A DNA stretch of 64,000 nt from Streptomyces althioticus (GTDB lineage Bacteria; Actinomycetota; Actinomycetes; Streptomycetales; Streptomycetaceae): positions 1 to 64,000 of the forward strand of contig BMSW01000022.1 of NCBI GenBank assembly GCA_014649355.1, read 5' to 3'. This document shows, piece by piece, positions 52,491 to 61,691 of this stretch. The translations under genes and the position numbers were made by a program. Within the stretch, counting starts at the first letter, position 1; the number at the start of each line of letters is the position of its first letter. The notes below the pieces were generated by a model. It saw only the letters and a program-made list of their open reading frames with translations, was not told the DNA's origin and did no database searches.

Positions 52491-53933
52491 TCACGTCAGG
52501 AACGTCTTGAGCTCGTGCACGAGCTTCTTGATGTGGCCGGATATCACCGGCGTGCCCAGGTCCTTGAACTTCTCCCGGAACCACGGGTTGACGCTGCCGC
52601 GGCCGGAGCTGGTCACCGACCCGACAGGGATGAACTTCGCTCCGGAACGGTGGATGGCGGCCATGCTCTCGAACAGCTCGTCGGTGCGCCATTCGTAGAA
52701 GTCGGAGATCCATACCACGACGGTGTTGCGCGGCTCCGCGATCTTGGGCTGGGCGAGCGCCATGGCGACCGTGCCGTCCGTGCCGCCGCCGAGCTGGGTG
52801 CGCAGCAGTGTCTCGAACGGGTCGTGCGCCCACGGCGTCAGGTCCAGCGCCTGCGTGTCGTACGCGATCAGGTGCACGTCCACCTTGGGCAGGCCCGCGA
52901 AGATCGATGCCAGGATGGTGCAGTTGACCATCGAGTCGACCATGGACCCCGACTGGTCGACCACGACGATCAGCCGCTGCGGCGTCGTCTTGCGGCTGGT
53001 GTGCCGGTAGTAGAGCCGGTCGACGTAGAGACGCTCCCCCTCCGGGTCCCAGTTGGTGAGGTTCTTCCAGATCGTGCGGTCCAGGTCCAGGTTGCGGAAC
53101 ACCCGCTTGGGCGGCACGGACCGGTCCAGCTCGCCGACCGAGGCCTTCTCCACCTGCGTGCGCAGCACCTCCGTGACCTCGTCGACGTAGCGCCGGATCA
53201 GCGCCTTGGCGTTGGCGAGGGCGACGCCGGAGAGGTTGTTCTTGTCCCGCAGCAGCTGTTCGATCAGCGACATGCTGGGCGTGAGCCGCGAGGCGAGCGC
53301 CGGGTCGGCCAGCACCTCCCGCAGATGCATCCGCTGCACCAGGCCGGCCTCGATCGAGCCCAACTCCGGGCCGATCTCGGGGATCAGCCTGCTCAGGTCG
53401 GGCGCGGGCGTGCCGACACCCGTGCCGGTCGGACCGACGCCTCCGCCGGCGCCCGCCCGGCCGGTGCCACCCCGACCGCCCCGCACATCACCGGGCCGGC
53501 AGCCCAACGCGCGCTCCAGCCAGCCGGCGTCGGACTGCCAGCGGGCGAGCTGCTCGGCGGTGACCGTGCCGTTCCCGGTCGAGAAGACGTTGAGCAGCAC
53601 CTTCGACGCCAGCGCGGCCCGCCTCACCTCGGCGGCCCGGTCCCGCTCGCCGTCCGCGTCCGGCTCCGGCGTCATCAGCCCGTCGAACTCGGCCGCCAGC
53701 TCGGGATGCCGCTGCACCACGGAGTCGACCGACGCGGCCGGGTCGAGCAGCGCGACCGGCAGCCCGATGTCCTCGACCACGGCGACACTCGCCGACTCCA
53801 GCGACGCCTGCTCCTCCGGGTCGAAGAGCCGGGCCAGCAGCCGCCAGTACAGGACCTGCCGCCGGTTCTCGTCGGAGTCCGGGGCGGGCGTCCCGTCCTC
53901 GGCTCCTCCCTCGACGACGCTCACCTCGCTCAT
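52491..53933 (-). CDS. VWA domain-containing protein
   Basis: A 480-residue protein with a C-terminal von Willebrand factor A domain from about residue 315. The metal-ion-dependent adhesion site DQSGSM is at 326-331, followed by the conserved Thr in GGGTDG and Asp in WISDFYEW. A Gly/Ala-rich linker near 150-185 separates an N-terminal helical part. The start overlaps the preceding stop (ATGA). It is the presumed client adaptor for the MoxR ATPase. Confidence 0.92.
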   Translation of the reverse strand: MSEVSVVEGGAEDGTPAPDSDENRRQVLYWRLLARLFDPEEQASLESASVAVVEDIGLPVALLDPAASVDSVVQRHPELAAEFDGLMTPEPDADGERDRAAEVRRAALASKVLLNVFSTGNGTVTAEQLARWQSDAGWLERALGCRPGDVRGGRGGTGRAGAGGGVGPTGTGVGTPAPDLSRLIPEIGPELGSIEAGLVQRMHLREVLADPALASRLTPSMSLIEQLLRDKNNLSGVALANAKALIRRYVDEVTEVLRTQVEKASVGELDRSVPPKRVFRNLDLDRTIWKNLTNWDPEGERLYVDRLYYRHTSRKTTPQRLIVVVDQSGSMVDSMVNCTILASIFAGLPKVDVHLIAYDTQALDLTPWAHDPFETLLRTQLGGGTDGTVAMALAQPKIAEPRNTVVVWISDFYEWRTDELFESMAAIHRSGAKFIPVGSVTSSGRGSVNPWFREKFKDLGTPVISGHIKKLVHELKTFLT

Positions 53934-55321
53934 TTCCTCAGCAGCCTTCCCGCGCGCTCACGCAGCACATTGACGGCGTCGGTGGCGGCCTTCTCGGCCC
54001 GCACGCCCGCCTTGTCCGCCGTGCCGCCCGCCCAGGCCGCCGCATGCACGGCGACGGGCTTCTTCCGCACCGTGCGCTCCACGGCCAACGGCTGGAGCAG
54101 GAACCGGCCGGCGTCCCAGCGCAGCAGACCGAGACATGCGGCGGACGAGGCCACGGCGTCCGCGGTCAGCGGCCCGGCGGCGGGCATCCGGCCGGTGTCG
54201 ACGGCCAGACGCTCGCCGGCGACCCGGAAGGCGAGCCCTTCAGCCTCGTCCTCCACGGCGTACCCCTCGAGCAGCACCGGTACGGCGATCCGCGCCGGAT
54301 GCCGGTCCACCGGCGTCACGGGGGCGGAGACGGCGGTCCGCATTGCCACCCGCGCGGTGGTGAAGGGCTCCGCGGGATCGCCCTGCGTGGCGCGGGCGTC
54401 GTCCCAGATCAGGTCGCCCTCGGCAGTGACCGGCATGGCGTCGAGCTCCATGGCACGCCCCTCACTGACGGCGGCCAGCAGTGACATGTGCGGCCGCAGG
54501 AGCTGCCACAGCCCCGCGCCGACGACGGTGTCGGGCTTGGGCGCGGACACACCGGCCCGCACCAGGCGGGGCGTCCCGCCGTCCGCCGGCTCGAACACCG
54601 CGTGCACCTGAGCCTGCACCGCCGTCGCGTGCTCGTGCAGGTCGACGCCGAGCGGCAGCAGACGACCGGTGGCCTCTCCGACGGCCGTCGCCCGGTCCGC
54701 GCCAGGGAGTGTCAGCAGCATCGCCCGCGACCACAGGTCCGCCCACCGCCGTACCGGAATCCGCTCCAGCGTGGCGCCGGGGCAGGACGCGGCGAGCTCC
54801 GCGGCGAAGCCGTCGAGCAGCGTGGCGAGCCGCCGCAGTCCCGGCTCGGGCAGCATCGCGGTCACCACGGGGGCCGCGCCGCCGATCAGCTCGTGGTCGA
54901 TCCCCTGCCAGCCGGCTCGCGCCAGGTCGCACAGCCAGCCGCGCACCGCCACCAGCAGGTTCACCGGACGCTCGGCGCCGTCGGCCGCGGCGGCCGGCCC
55001 CTCGGCGCGGGGCCGCCCGACCGCCTCCTCGACCCGCTCGACGAGCGCGTCGTGCACGGAACCCAGCAGCGCCGAGCGTGCGGCGGCCAGCGCCATGTAG
55101 TGGTCCTCGTCCGCGGCTCCCGCCGCGGTCTTCTCCGCCGCCTCGGCGACCCGCCCGGCCAGCGGCGACCCGGCGACGGCGTCCGCCAGCCCGGCCAGTC
55201 CGACCGCCTGCGCCGGCTGCGGACGCAGCAGCCCGCCCACGAGCACCTGGTCGAACCCGTCCACGGCGGCCAGCGCATCGTCCAGCCCTTCGACGGGGTC
55301 GGTCAGCAGATCCGCTCGCAT
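53930..55321 (-). CDS. unknown protein of the MoxR/VWA operon
   Basis: A 463-residue, alanine-rich protein with no recognised motif. It is consistently found in this operon type, between SWIM and VWA genes, which supports a role in the same complex. ATG 55321 overlaps the SWIM stop by one base; GTG 55324 is possible. The C-terminus is rich in Lys/Arg (AERTVRKKPVAVHAAAW region), and no membrane segment is seen. Confidence 0.78.
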   Translation of the reverse strand: MRADLLTDPVEGLDDALAAVDGFDQVLVGGLLRPQPAQAVGLAGLADAVAGSPLAGRVAEAAEKTAAGAADEDHYMALAAARSALLGSVHDALVERVEEAVGRPRAEGPAAAADGAERPVNLLVAVRGWLCDLARAGWQGIDHELIGGAAPVVTAMLPEPGLRRLATLLDGFAAELAASCPGATLERIPVRRWADLWSRAMLLTLPGADRATAVGEATGRLLPLGVDLHEHATAVQAQVHAVFEPADGGTPRLVRAGVSAPKPDTVVGAGLWQLLRPHMSLLAAVSEGRAMELDAMPVTAEGDLIWDDARATQGDPAEPFTTARVAMRTAVSAPVTPVDRHPARIAVPVLLEGYAVEDEAEGLAFRVAGERLAVDTGRMPAAGPLTADAVASSAACLGLLRWDAGRFLLQPLAVERTVRKKPVAVHAAAWAGGTADKAGVRAEKAATDAVNVLRERAGRLLRK

Positions 55322-55842
55322 CACGCCACCGCCCCGGTCGTCGGGAACCAGTGCATCTCCGGCACCGGCGCCGTCGTCGGCGCGAACTCCAGGTAGGCCA
55401 GATGGCGCAGGAACCGGCTGAACACCTGGGCCGCGGCCGACCTGTCCCCCTGGGCGGGATGCGTCGACGTCATGGCCGAAGTCAGGCCGAGCGCGTCCGC
55501 CTGCTCACCGAACACGTCCACCTTCAGGTAGCGGGCGACGCGCTCCGCGCCGTACTGGAGCACGGCCTCACCGATCAGCGCCCGTATGTGGTTGCAGAAG
55601 GCACCGTGCGCACCGCCGCACGGCCGGTTGTTGTTGGTGCTGCACGAGAACGCGTACGTCCCCGCCTCCACCGACGACACGTACACCCGGCCGATGTCGG
55701 AGCCGCTGGACACGACACCCTGCACACGCCCGTCCGCCAGCTCCACGAACGGCACCTTGGCGAGCTTCCGCGGCCGCGCGGACGGCACCACCCGCACCGT
55801 GCTCGACCTCTCCCAATCCGACAACGCACCTCTCCCATGCAT
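55321..55842 (-). CDS. SWIM zinc-finger protein
   Basis: A 173-residue protein. Residues about 65-90 contain FSCSTNNNRPCGG followed by FCNHIRAL, the CxCx(n)CxH-like zinc-binding pattern of SWIM domains, which bind DNA or proteins. It is the first gene of the minus-strand operon; the promoter must lie between 55843 and 56190, shared with the divergent glycosidase gene. No ribosome site is evident, so the start is provisional. Confidence 0.8.
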   Translation of the reverse strand: MHGRGALSDWERSSTVRVVPSARPRKLAKVPFVELADGRVQGVVSSGSDIGRVYVSSVEAGTYAFSCSTNNNRPCGGAHGAFCNHIRALIGEAVLQYGAERVARYLKVDVFGEQADALGLTSAMTSTHPAQGDRSAAAQVFSRFLRHLAYLEFAPTTAPVPEMHWFPTTGAVA

Positions 55843-56190
55843 ACGAAAGGGGGATGTCCTCGCCGGACCGGCGGGACGCGAACAAATCTATCGGCGGCCA
55901 CTGACAACGGGGCTGGCCTGTGGACAACCCTGGGCGCGCGGCCATGGGCGTCACCTGATGGTGTGATGCGGCGCCCACACGGACACCGGAGCGGGTTGCC
56001 GCGCCTCGTGACTGACAGGCCGTCATGCCTTCTTGACGCACGTTCCCACAGGTCGATACTTGTCCAGCGTGCGTTAAGTGACTGTTCGTGACGCCGTCAG
56101 CACAAGGCGAGAAAGTGACGCATGTTCCCAACCGGGGCTTCGCTCCACGAGTGACGCGGGCAGGCTCGACGCGCGAGAGGGCGGTCAACG

Positions 56191-57843
56191 ATGAAGAAGA
56201 GAAGACTCGGCGGGGCGGCGGTCGCCCTCGGTGTCGTCCTGGCGGTGACCGGCCTTCCGGCCCAGGCGTCCGCCGACGTCCGCACGACCGACACACGCGC
56301 CACCGGCACACGCACCACCGACGCCCGCGCGGCTCTCCCGCTGGGCGCGGCCGGCCTCGCCGAAACCCGCACCACACAGACGCTGCAGCCCGGACTCACC
56401 CTCACCCGCATCGTGCGCGGCACCGTGGACCCGGCACACCACTGGACGGTCGAGGCGACCATCCCCGGCGGCGACACCTCACCCGACCCCGACGCACCGC
56501 CGACCACCCTCAAGGACAAGGAGAGCGCCGAAGAACTCGCCGCCGATCTGCGCGGCGACGGCTTCGACGCGCGTGCCGAACAGGTGACGACACCGAGCAC
56601 GGCGGACTACGCGGGCGGAACGCTCGGCTGGCGCGTCCGCATCGGCAGCTTCGCCTCCCAGTCCGCGGCGGCGACGGAACGCATCCGCGTGATCAACGCC
56701 GGCCACAGCGGCTCGGTCACCTACACCGGCTGGGACGGCGAGGTCACCGACCGCGGCCCCTGGCGCCTCGACGTCCTCACCATCGACCCGCGCACCTTCC
56801 GCGGCACCCTGGACGCCACCCACGGTCCCGACATCGAGAACCGCGAGACCGTCAGCGCCCTCGCCACCGACGCCGGTGCCGTCGCAGCGGTCAACGCCGG
56901 CTTCTTCGTCCTCGACCCGCGCTCCGGGGCACCCGGCGACCCGGCGGGCGTCGGCGTGTACGACGGGCGCCTGTTGAGCGAACCGGTCGAGGGACGCCCC
57001 GGCCTCGTCGTCCACGACGGCGGCCGCAGCGCCCAGGTCACCCGCCTCACCTGGGAAGGCCGTGTCACCGCGCGCGGCACCACCCTGACCCTCAACGGCG
57101 TCAACCGCGTGCCGGGCCTGATCCGCAACTGCGGGGGCAGCGAGGACGACAGCCCCACTTCGCTGCCCCTGCACGACGTGACGTGCACCAACCCCGACCA
57201 ACTCGTCGCCTTCACGCAGGAGTACGGCGCGAGCACCCCGCAGGGCGAGGGCGCGGAAGCCGTCCTGGACAGCCGGGGCCGCGTGCTGGAGCTGCGCTCC
57301 GTGCGCGGCGGTCCGCTTCCGTCCGGCGGCAGCTCGATCCAGGCGACCGGACGGCACGTGGCAGCGCTGACGGCTCTGGCCCGCCCGGGCGAGCGCCTGC
57401 GCGTCGAGACGACCCTCCGCGACGACCGGGGCCGCCGCGTGACGCCGTCGCCGGGGACCGACATCGTCAACGCGGGCCCCGAACTGGTCCGCGACGGACG
57501 CCTTCACGTCACCCCCGCCACCGACGGGATGGTGCACCCGGACGACCCCAGTTGGTACTACGGCTGGGTCCACAAGCGCAATCCCCGCACCCTCGCCGGC
57601 ACGGACGCGGCCGGCCGCACCGTCCTGGTCACCGCCGACGGCCGCAGCACGGATGCCCTCGGGCTGAGCATCACCGAGAGCGCGAAGGTCGCCCGTGCCC
57701 TCGGCCTGCGGGACGCCGTCAACCTTGACGGCGGCGGATCGACGACGATGGTGGCGAACGGCCAGGTGATCAACGACCCGTCGGATGCGGCCGGTGAACG
57801 GCCGGTCGGGGACGCGCTGTTGCTACTGCCACGCAGGAACTGA
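56191..57843 (+). CDS. secreted phosphodiester glycosidase (NAGPA domain)
   Basis: A 550-residue exported protein. A Sec signal peptide occupies residues 1-28 (MKKRRLGG, hydrophobic core, AQASA). A SPOR-like segment (AEELAADLRGDGFDARAEQV, then WRVRIGSFASQ) lies at 110-165, and the NAGPA fold from about 210: AVNAGFFVLD, then VNLDGGGSTTM and the final GDALLLLP. NAGPA enzymes cleave sugar phosphodiesters; in bacteria the substrate is probably a wall or spore-coat polymer, which is inferred. GAGAGGG precedes the start at 56191. Confidence 0.9.
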   Translation: MKKRRLGGAAVALGVVLAVTGLPAQASADVRTTDTRATGTRTTDARAALPLGAAGLAETRTTQTLQPGLTLTRIVRGTVDPAHHWTVEATIPGGDTSPDPDAPPTTLKDKESAEELAADLRGDGFDARAEQVTTPSTADYAGGTLGWRVRIGSFASQSAAATERIRVINAGHSGSVTYTGWDGEVTDRGPWRLDVLTIDPRTFRGTLDATHGPDIENRETVSALATDAGAVAAVNAGFFVLDPRSGAPGDPAGVGVYDGRLLSEPVEGRPGLVVHDGGRSAQVTRLTWEGRVTARGTTLTLNGVNRVPGLIRNCGGSEDDSPTSLPLHDVTCTNPDQLVAFTQEYGASTPQGEGAEAVLDSRGRVLELRSVRGGPLPSGGSSIQATGRHVAALTALARPGERLRVETTLRDDRGRRVTPSPGTDIVNAGPELVRDGRLHVTPATDGMVHPDDPSWYYGWVHKRNPRTLAGTDAAGRTVLVTADGRSTDALGLSITESAKVARALGLRDAVNLDGGGSTTMVANGQVINDPSDAAGERPVGDALLLLPRRN

Positions 57844-57868
57844 GAAGAGCCCCAGGTTCACACCCGGC

Positions 57869-58003
57869 TCACTCCACGAGCGTCCACGCGGGCGATCCGG
57901 GCGCCGGGACGGGCCGCACCACGAACTCCTCGGTCGACCGGGCGACGGCTCGTTCACGCTCGCCGCGTACAGGCCGACCGTGGTCTGTCGCCGATCGCCT
58001 CAT
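57869..58003 (-). CDS. possible small ORF or gene relic
   Basis: A 44-residue frame on the minus strand ending EEFVVRPVPAPGSPAWTLVE has natural-looking composition, unlike the usual shadow frames, and sits in the 242-bp gap between the glycosidase and esterase genes. There is no convincing ribosome site. It may be the C-terminal remnant of a deleted gene. Confidence 0.25.
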   Translation of the reverse strand: MRRSATDHGRPVRGERERAVARSTEEFVVRPVPAPGSPAWTLVE

Positions 58004-58085
58004 GTGGTGGATGCTGCCTCAGGGCACATCTGCTGTTCGCCCCGCCCGCCCACCGCAGCGACGAACCGCACCGCAGGGAGCCGCC

Positions 58086-59117
58086 GTGACCACCGCCGTC
58101 ACCTTCCGAGCACGTGTACGTCTCGTCCTCGCCGTCCTGATCCTCGCCCTCGTACCGACCGCACCGACGCTCGTCGCCCCGACCCCCGCGGATGCCGCCG
58201 ATACGCGCTCGCCGCACGGTGAGACGGGGCGACGCGGCGCCGAGGTGGTGGCGGTCACGCAGGTCGCGGAGCGCCAGGTGGACCTGTCGGTCCGCTCGAC
58301 GGCGCTCGGCGGCCGCACCGTCAAGGTCCGCCTGCTGACTCCCGACGGCTGGAACCCCGCCGACCGAAGCCGGCACTGGCCCACCTTCTGGCTGTTGCAC
58401 GGCTGCTGCGGCGACTACACGTCCTGGACCGCCATGACCGACGTCGCCGAGACCGAAAGCCTGCGCGACGTGCTCGTCGTCATGCCGGAGGCGGGCTGGA
58501 ACGGCTGGTACAGCGACTGGTGGAACTACGGCGAGGGCGGTGACCCCGCCTGGGAGACCTTCCACACGGTCGAACTACGTCACCTGCTCGAACGTGACTG
58601 GGGCGCCGGCCCCAACCGCGTCGTCGCCGGACTGTCCATGGGCGGACAGGGTGCCCTGCTGTACGCCGCCCGGCACCCCGGAATGTTCAAGGCGACCGCC
58701 GCGTACTCGGGTTCGGCACACCCACTGCTCAACGACGAGTCCGTCAACCGCATCCTGGGCCTGTTCGCCGGCCAGGGCAACGACCCCCTCCGGCAGTGGG
58801 GCGACCCGGTCGCGCAGCGCCGCATCTGGGAGGCCCACGACCCGTTCCACCTGGCCAAGCGCCTCAAGTACCTGCCCGTCTACCTGTCCTGCGGCGACGG
58901 CACGGCGGGCCCGCTGGACACCCCGGGCGCGTCGAGCGCTCTCGAGGCGGACTTCAACCGCCAGAACCACGCACTCGCGGCCGAGTTGAGGCGCGTGGGT
59001 GCCAAGCACCTCACCACCCACTTCTACGGCGCCGGCACGCACACCTGGCGCTACTGGGAACGGGAACTGCACGCCTCACTGCCGATGCTGCTGGGCGCGT
59101 TGGGTGTGAAGAGCTAA
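58086..59117 (+). CDS. secreted esterase, antigen-85/PF00756-like alpha/beta hydrolase
   Basis: A 343-residue secreted hydrolase. The GTG at 58086 follows GGGAG by about 6 nt; a signal peptide of about 38 residues ends near ADAADT. The nucleophile motif GLSMGGQG contains Ser184; an oxyanion-hole segment WLLHGCCGDYTSW lies near 100, and the catalytic His is in GAGTHTWRYW at the C-terminus. Related proteins are trehalose mycolyltransferase-like or carbohydrate esterases; streptomycetes lack mycolic acids, so esterase activity is more likely. Confidence 0.9.
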   Translation: MTTAVTFRARVRLVLAVLILALVPTAPTLVAPTPADAADTRSPHGETGRRGAEVVAVTQVAERQVDLSVRSTALGGRTVKVRLLTPDGWNPADRSRHWPTFWLLHGCCGDYTSWTAMTDVAETESLRDVLVVMPEAGWNGWYSDWWNYGEGGDPAWETFHTVELRHLLERDWGAGPNRVVAGLSMGGQGALLYAARHPGMFKATAAYSGSAHPLLNDESVNRILGLFAGQGNDPLRQWGDPVAQRRIWEAHDPFHLAKRLKYLPVYLSCGDGTAGPLDTPGASSALEADFNRQNHALAAELRRVGAKHLTTHFYGAGTHTWRYWERELHASLPMLLGALGVKS

Positions 59118-59136
59118 CCAAGCCCCGGGGGGAGCG

Positions 59137-59874
59137 CTATGCGCGCTCACGCAGATAGGAGTCCAACGCGGCGGCCCCGTGGAGCATCGCCCGTCCGCGG
59201 TCGGACAGCCGGCCGTGCCAGTCACGCAGAGCACCTTCGAGGGGCTCGACGCCGCCGGCTGTCCGCACCTGGGTGATCAGCGGGGCGATCTGCTCGAGCA
59301 GGTAGCCGCCACGCCTGAGCTGATGCACCAGGTGCGCGTCCCGTACGTCGGCCGGGTCGTACACCCGATACCCGGTCAGGGGGTCGCGCCGCGGACGTAC
59401 GAGTCCGGCGTCCTCCCACTTCCGCAACGTCGCCGGGCGGACGCCCAACTCCTGTGCCAGCGGACCGATGAACGTTCGCCTGAAGGAAGTCGAGTCGGCG
59501 GAGGCGGAGTCGGCGGTGAGCCCGTGCAGGGCGTCCTCCACGGCTCGCAGTGTGCGCCGGTCGTGCAGCAGCCGGACGTGACTCTCGTCGATGAGCTGGA
59601 GGGCCTCGTCGACGGCGTCACGGTTCACGGCCTGCATGACAGCCGTCGCCGTCGCATGCCCGTGCCCCGGCACGAGGGCGAGGAACGCGGCCAGCGCCCG
59701 CTCGTGCAGAGGGGTGTACACGCGATAGCCGGAGGACGTCCGGTGCGCTGTCGGCAGGATGCCGGCCTCTTCGTAGTTCCTCACCGCCTGGGTGGACAGA
59801 CCGTGCCCACGCGCGAGGTCGACCGGCCTCAGCTTCCCACTCGTTTGGAGGTTCCGACCCACGTACCGGACCAT
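59137..59874 (-). CDS. TioE-family MerR-type regulator
   Basis: A 245-residue regulator with two MerR-type DNA-binding domains in one chain: the first at residues 12-60 (STQAVRNYEEAGILPTA, then SGYRVYTP) and the second at about 145-190 (VRPATLRKWEDAGLVRP, then GYRVYDPADV). This double arrangement is the TioE signature. It is divergent from the erythromycin-esterase-like gene, with a palindrome between, so it most likely controls that gene and itself. Confidence 0.9.
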   Translation of the reverse strand: MVRYVGRNLQTSGKLRPVDLARGHGLSTQAVRNYEEAGILPTAHRTSSGYRVYTPLHERALAAFLALVPGHGHATATAVMQAVNRDAVDEALQLIDESHVRLLHDRRTLRAVEDALHGLTADSASADSTSFRRTFIGPLAQELGVRPATLRKWEDAGLVRPRRDPLTGYRVYDPADVRDAHLVHQLRRGGYLLEQIAPLITQVRTAGGVEPLEGALRDWHGRLSDRGRAMLHGAAALDSYLRERA

Positions 59875-59900
59875 ACAGCGGACAAACCCTCAACCGTAAG

Positions 59901-59918
59901 TTCAACGATACCGTTGAA
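59901..59918. promoter_or_regulatory. palindromic operator upstream of the esterase-like gene
   Basis: TTCAACG (59901-59907) and CGTTGAA (59912-59918) flank a 4-bp spacer, 4 bp before the start codon of the erythromycin-esterase-like gene and 27 bp upstream of the TioE-like gene. It is the likely regulator binding site. Confidence 0.6.
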
Positions 59919-59921
59919 GGC

Positions 59922-61127
59922 ATGGAAACCGGCATCAAGGACTTCGCCCGCCCTGTCGAAGCGTCGGCCGTCATGGAACTGCTGCCGACCCGCCCCCGCG
60001 TCCTCGCCCTCGGCGAACCCACGCACGGCGAGGACACTCTCCTCGACCTGCGTAACCGCCTCTTCCGGCAACTGGTGGAAGAGCAGGGCTATCGGACCAT
60101 CGCGCTGGAGAGTGACTGCCTGAGGGCACTGACCGTGGACGCGTACGTCACCTCGGGTGAGGGGGCACTCGACGACGTGACGGAGCGCGGCTTCAGCCAC
60201 GACTGGGGCGGCTCGCGCGCGAACCGGGAACTGGTCGGCTGGATGCGGGACTTCAATGCGGACCGTCCTACGCACGACCACGTCAGGTTCGCGGGAATGG
60301 ACGGCCCGCTGGAGATCACAGGCGCCGAGAGCCCGCGCCAGGCCCTCACCTCACTGCACGACTACCTAGCGGCCCACGTCGACGCGGAGCTGCTGCCCTG
60401 CACGGCCGACAGGCTCGACGACCTGCTCGGTCCCGACGCGCCCTGGACCGATCAGGCGGCTATGACGGACCCGTCCCAGTCGATCGGCCGCACACCGGAA
60501 GCACGTGAACTGCGACTGCTGGCGGACGACATGGTGACCCTGCTGGAGACGCAGGCACCGCACCTCGCAGCGGTGTCCTCGTTGGACGACCGCGAACGAG
60601 CGCATCTGTACGGCCGCACCGCCGTCGGCCTGCTGCGCTACCACTCCTGGATGGCGGACACGTCACCGTCCCGCATGGCCCGCCTGCTCGCCACCCGGGA
60701 CGAGATGATGGCCGGCAACCTCCTCGCCCTCGCCGCCCGAGGCCCGGTGCTGGTCCACGCCCACAACAGCCACCTGCAGCGGGACAAGAGCGCGATGAGC
60801 ATGTGGGGTCACCCGAAGGTGGAGTGGTGGAGCGCCGGAGCGTTGGTGAGCACGCGGCTGGGGGACCGGTACGCGCACCTGGCGATTGCTCTCGGCACGA
60901 TGAAGCACCAGGGCCTGGACGCCCCGCCCCCGAACACGGTGGAGGGCATCCTGCACGCGCTGCCCGAGCCGCAGTATGTGATCGACGCGGCTCAACTCGA
61001 CACCACAGTGCGGCACATGGCCGCTGTCCCCCGAGTGTCCCCGTACTTCGGCTATGCCCCGCTGGACCCGGCCCACCTGCCCCACATCGACGGGGTCGTG
61101 TACGTGAGCGACGTCCCCCACGGCTAG
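59922..61127 (+). CDS. erythromycin esterase family protein
   Basis: A 401-residue EreA/EreB-like hydrolase. The family motifs are present: GEPTHGEDT with His35, the Glu of ALES near residue 60, and HAHNSHL near 285. Family members hydrolyse macrolide lactones by His-activated water, but many Streptomyces copies have other or unknown substrates such as succinoglycan-like compounds. The ATG 59922 is very close to a palindrome, so the transcript is probably leaderless or short-leadered. Regulation by the divergent TioE-like gene is likely. Confidence 0.87.
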   Translation: METGIKDFARPVEASAVMELLPTRPRVLALGEPTHGEDTLLDLRNRLFRQLVEEQGYRTIALESDCLRALTVDAYVTSGEGALDDVTERGFSHDWGGSRANRELVGWMRDFNADRPTHDHVRFAGMDGPLEITGAESPRQALTSLHDYLAAHVDAELLPCTADRLDDLLGPDAPWTDQAAMTDPSQSIGRTPEARELRLLADDMVTLLETQAPHLAAVSSLDDRERAHLYGRTAVGLLRYHSWMADTSPSRMARLLATRDEMMAGNLLALAARGPVLVHAHNSHLQRDKSAMSMWGHPKVEWWSAGALVSTRLGDRYAHLAIALGTMKHQGLDAPPPNTVEGILHALPEPQYVIDAAQLDTTVRHMAAVPRVSPYFGYAPLDPAHLPHIDGVVYVSDVPHG

Positions 61128-61189
61128 AGTCGGCGCGACGGCGAGCGCACGACGGTCTCGCCCCGTCCGGAGGGGAGGCGGCGCAACCG

Positions 61190-61663
61190 TTGCTCGCACT
61201 GTTGGGATTCGCGCTGTCCCTGGTCTGTGCCGTCGCGGTACTCATCTCCGCGGCACGGGCCGCCGCGGTGGCGCTCCCCGGCCGGCCTCAGCCTTGGCCC
61301 GACCACCTGCTGCGCCGGACGGCGGCAACGCTCGGCTGGGCCGCGGGCGCTGTGTACGCCCTGGGCCTGGCCGGTGTCGCGTGGTCGGAGGCGGAGGTCG
61401 GCGACGGCGCCGACTCGACTCCCGCGCCGGCCTGCCGCGAGGGCTTCGCCCCGGAGACGATCGAGGGCCTGACTCACCACCGCGCCTCCTACCTCCCCCT
61501 CCGCTTCGACTGTGTACGGGAGGACGGAAGCGTCTACGTCAGCGATCCGGACCTGGTGTCGATGAATTGGGCGTGGGCCGCACTCGCTCTGACAGCGGCC
61601 CTGCTCTTCCTCGGCATGCACTACCGGACGGAGGTGCGGGCGCGGAGGGCGGCGGTGCGTTGA
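61190..61663 (+). CDS. small membrane protein of unknown function
   Basis: A 157-residue protein with three predicted membrane segments (about 1-29, 45-68 and 125-148) and an outside loop containing two Cys (PACREG and FDCVRE) that might form a disulfide. The TTG at 61190 is preceded by GGAGGGGAGG. The in-frame extension upstream is low-complexity. No family recognised. Confidence 0.65.
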   Translation: MLALLGFALSLVCAVAVLISAARAAAVALPGRPQPWPDHLLRRTAATLGWAAGAVYALGLAGVAWSEAEVGDGADSTPAPACREGFAPETIEGLTHHRASYLPLRFDCVREDGSVYVSDPDLVSMNWAWAALALTAALLFLGMHYRTEVRARRAAVR

Positions 61664-61691
61664 ATCCGGCGGGCGCGGGTGTTCCTGCGCC

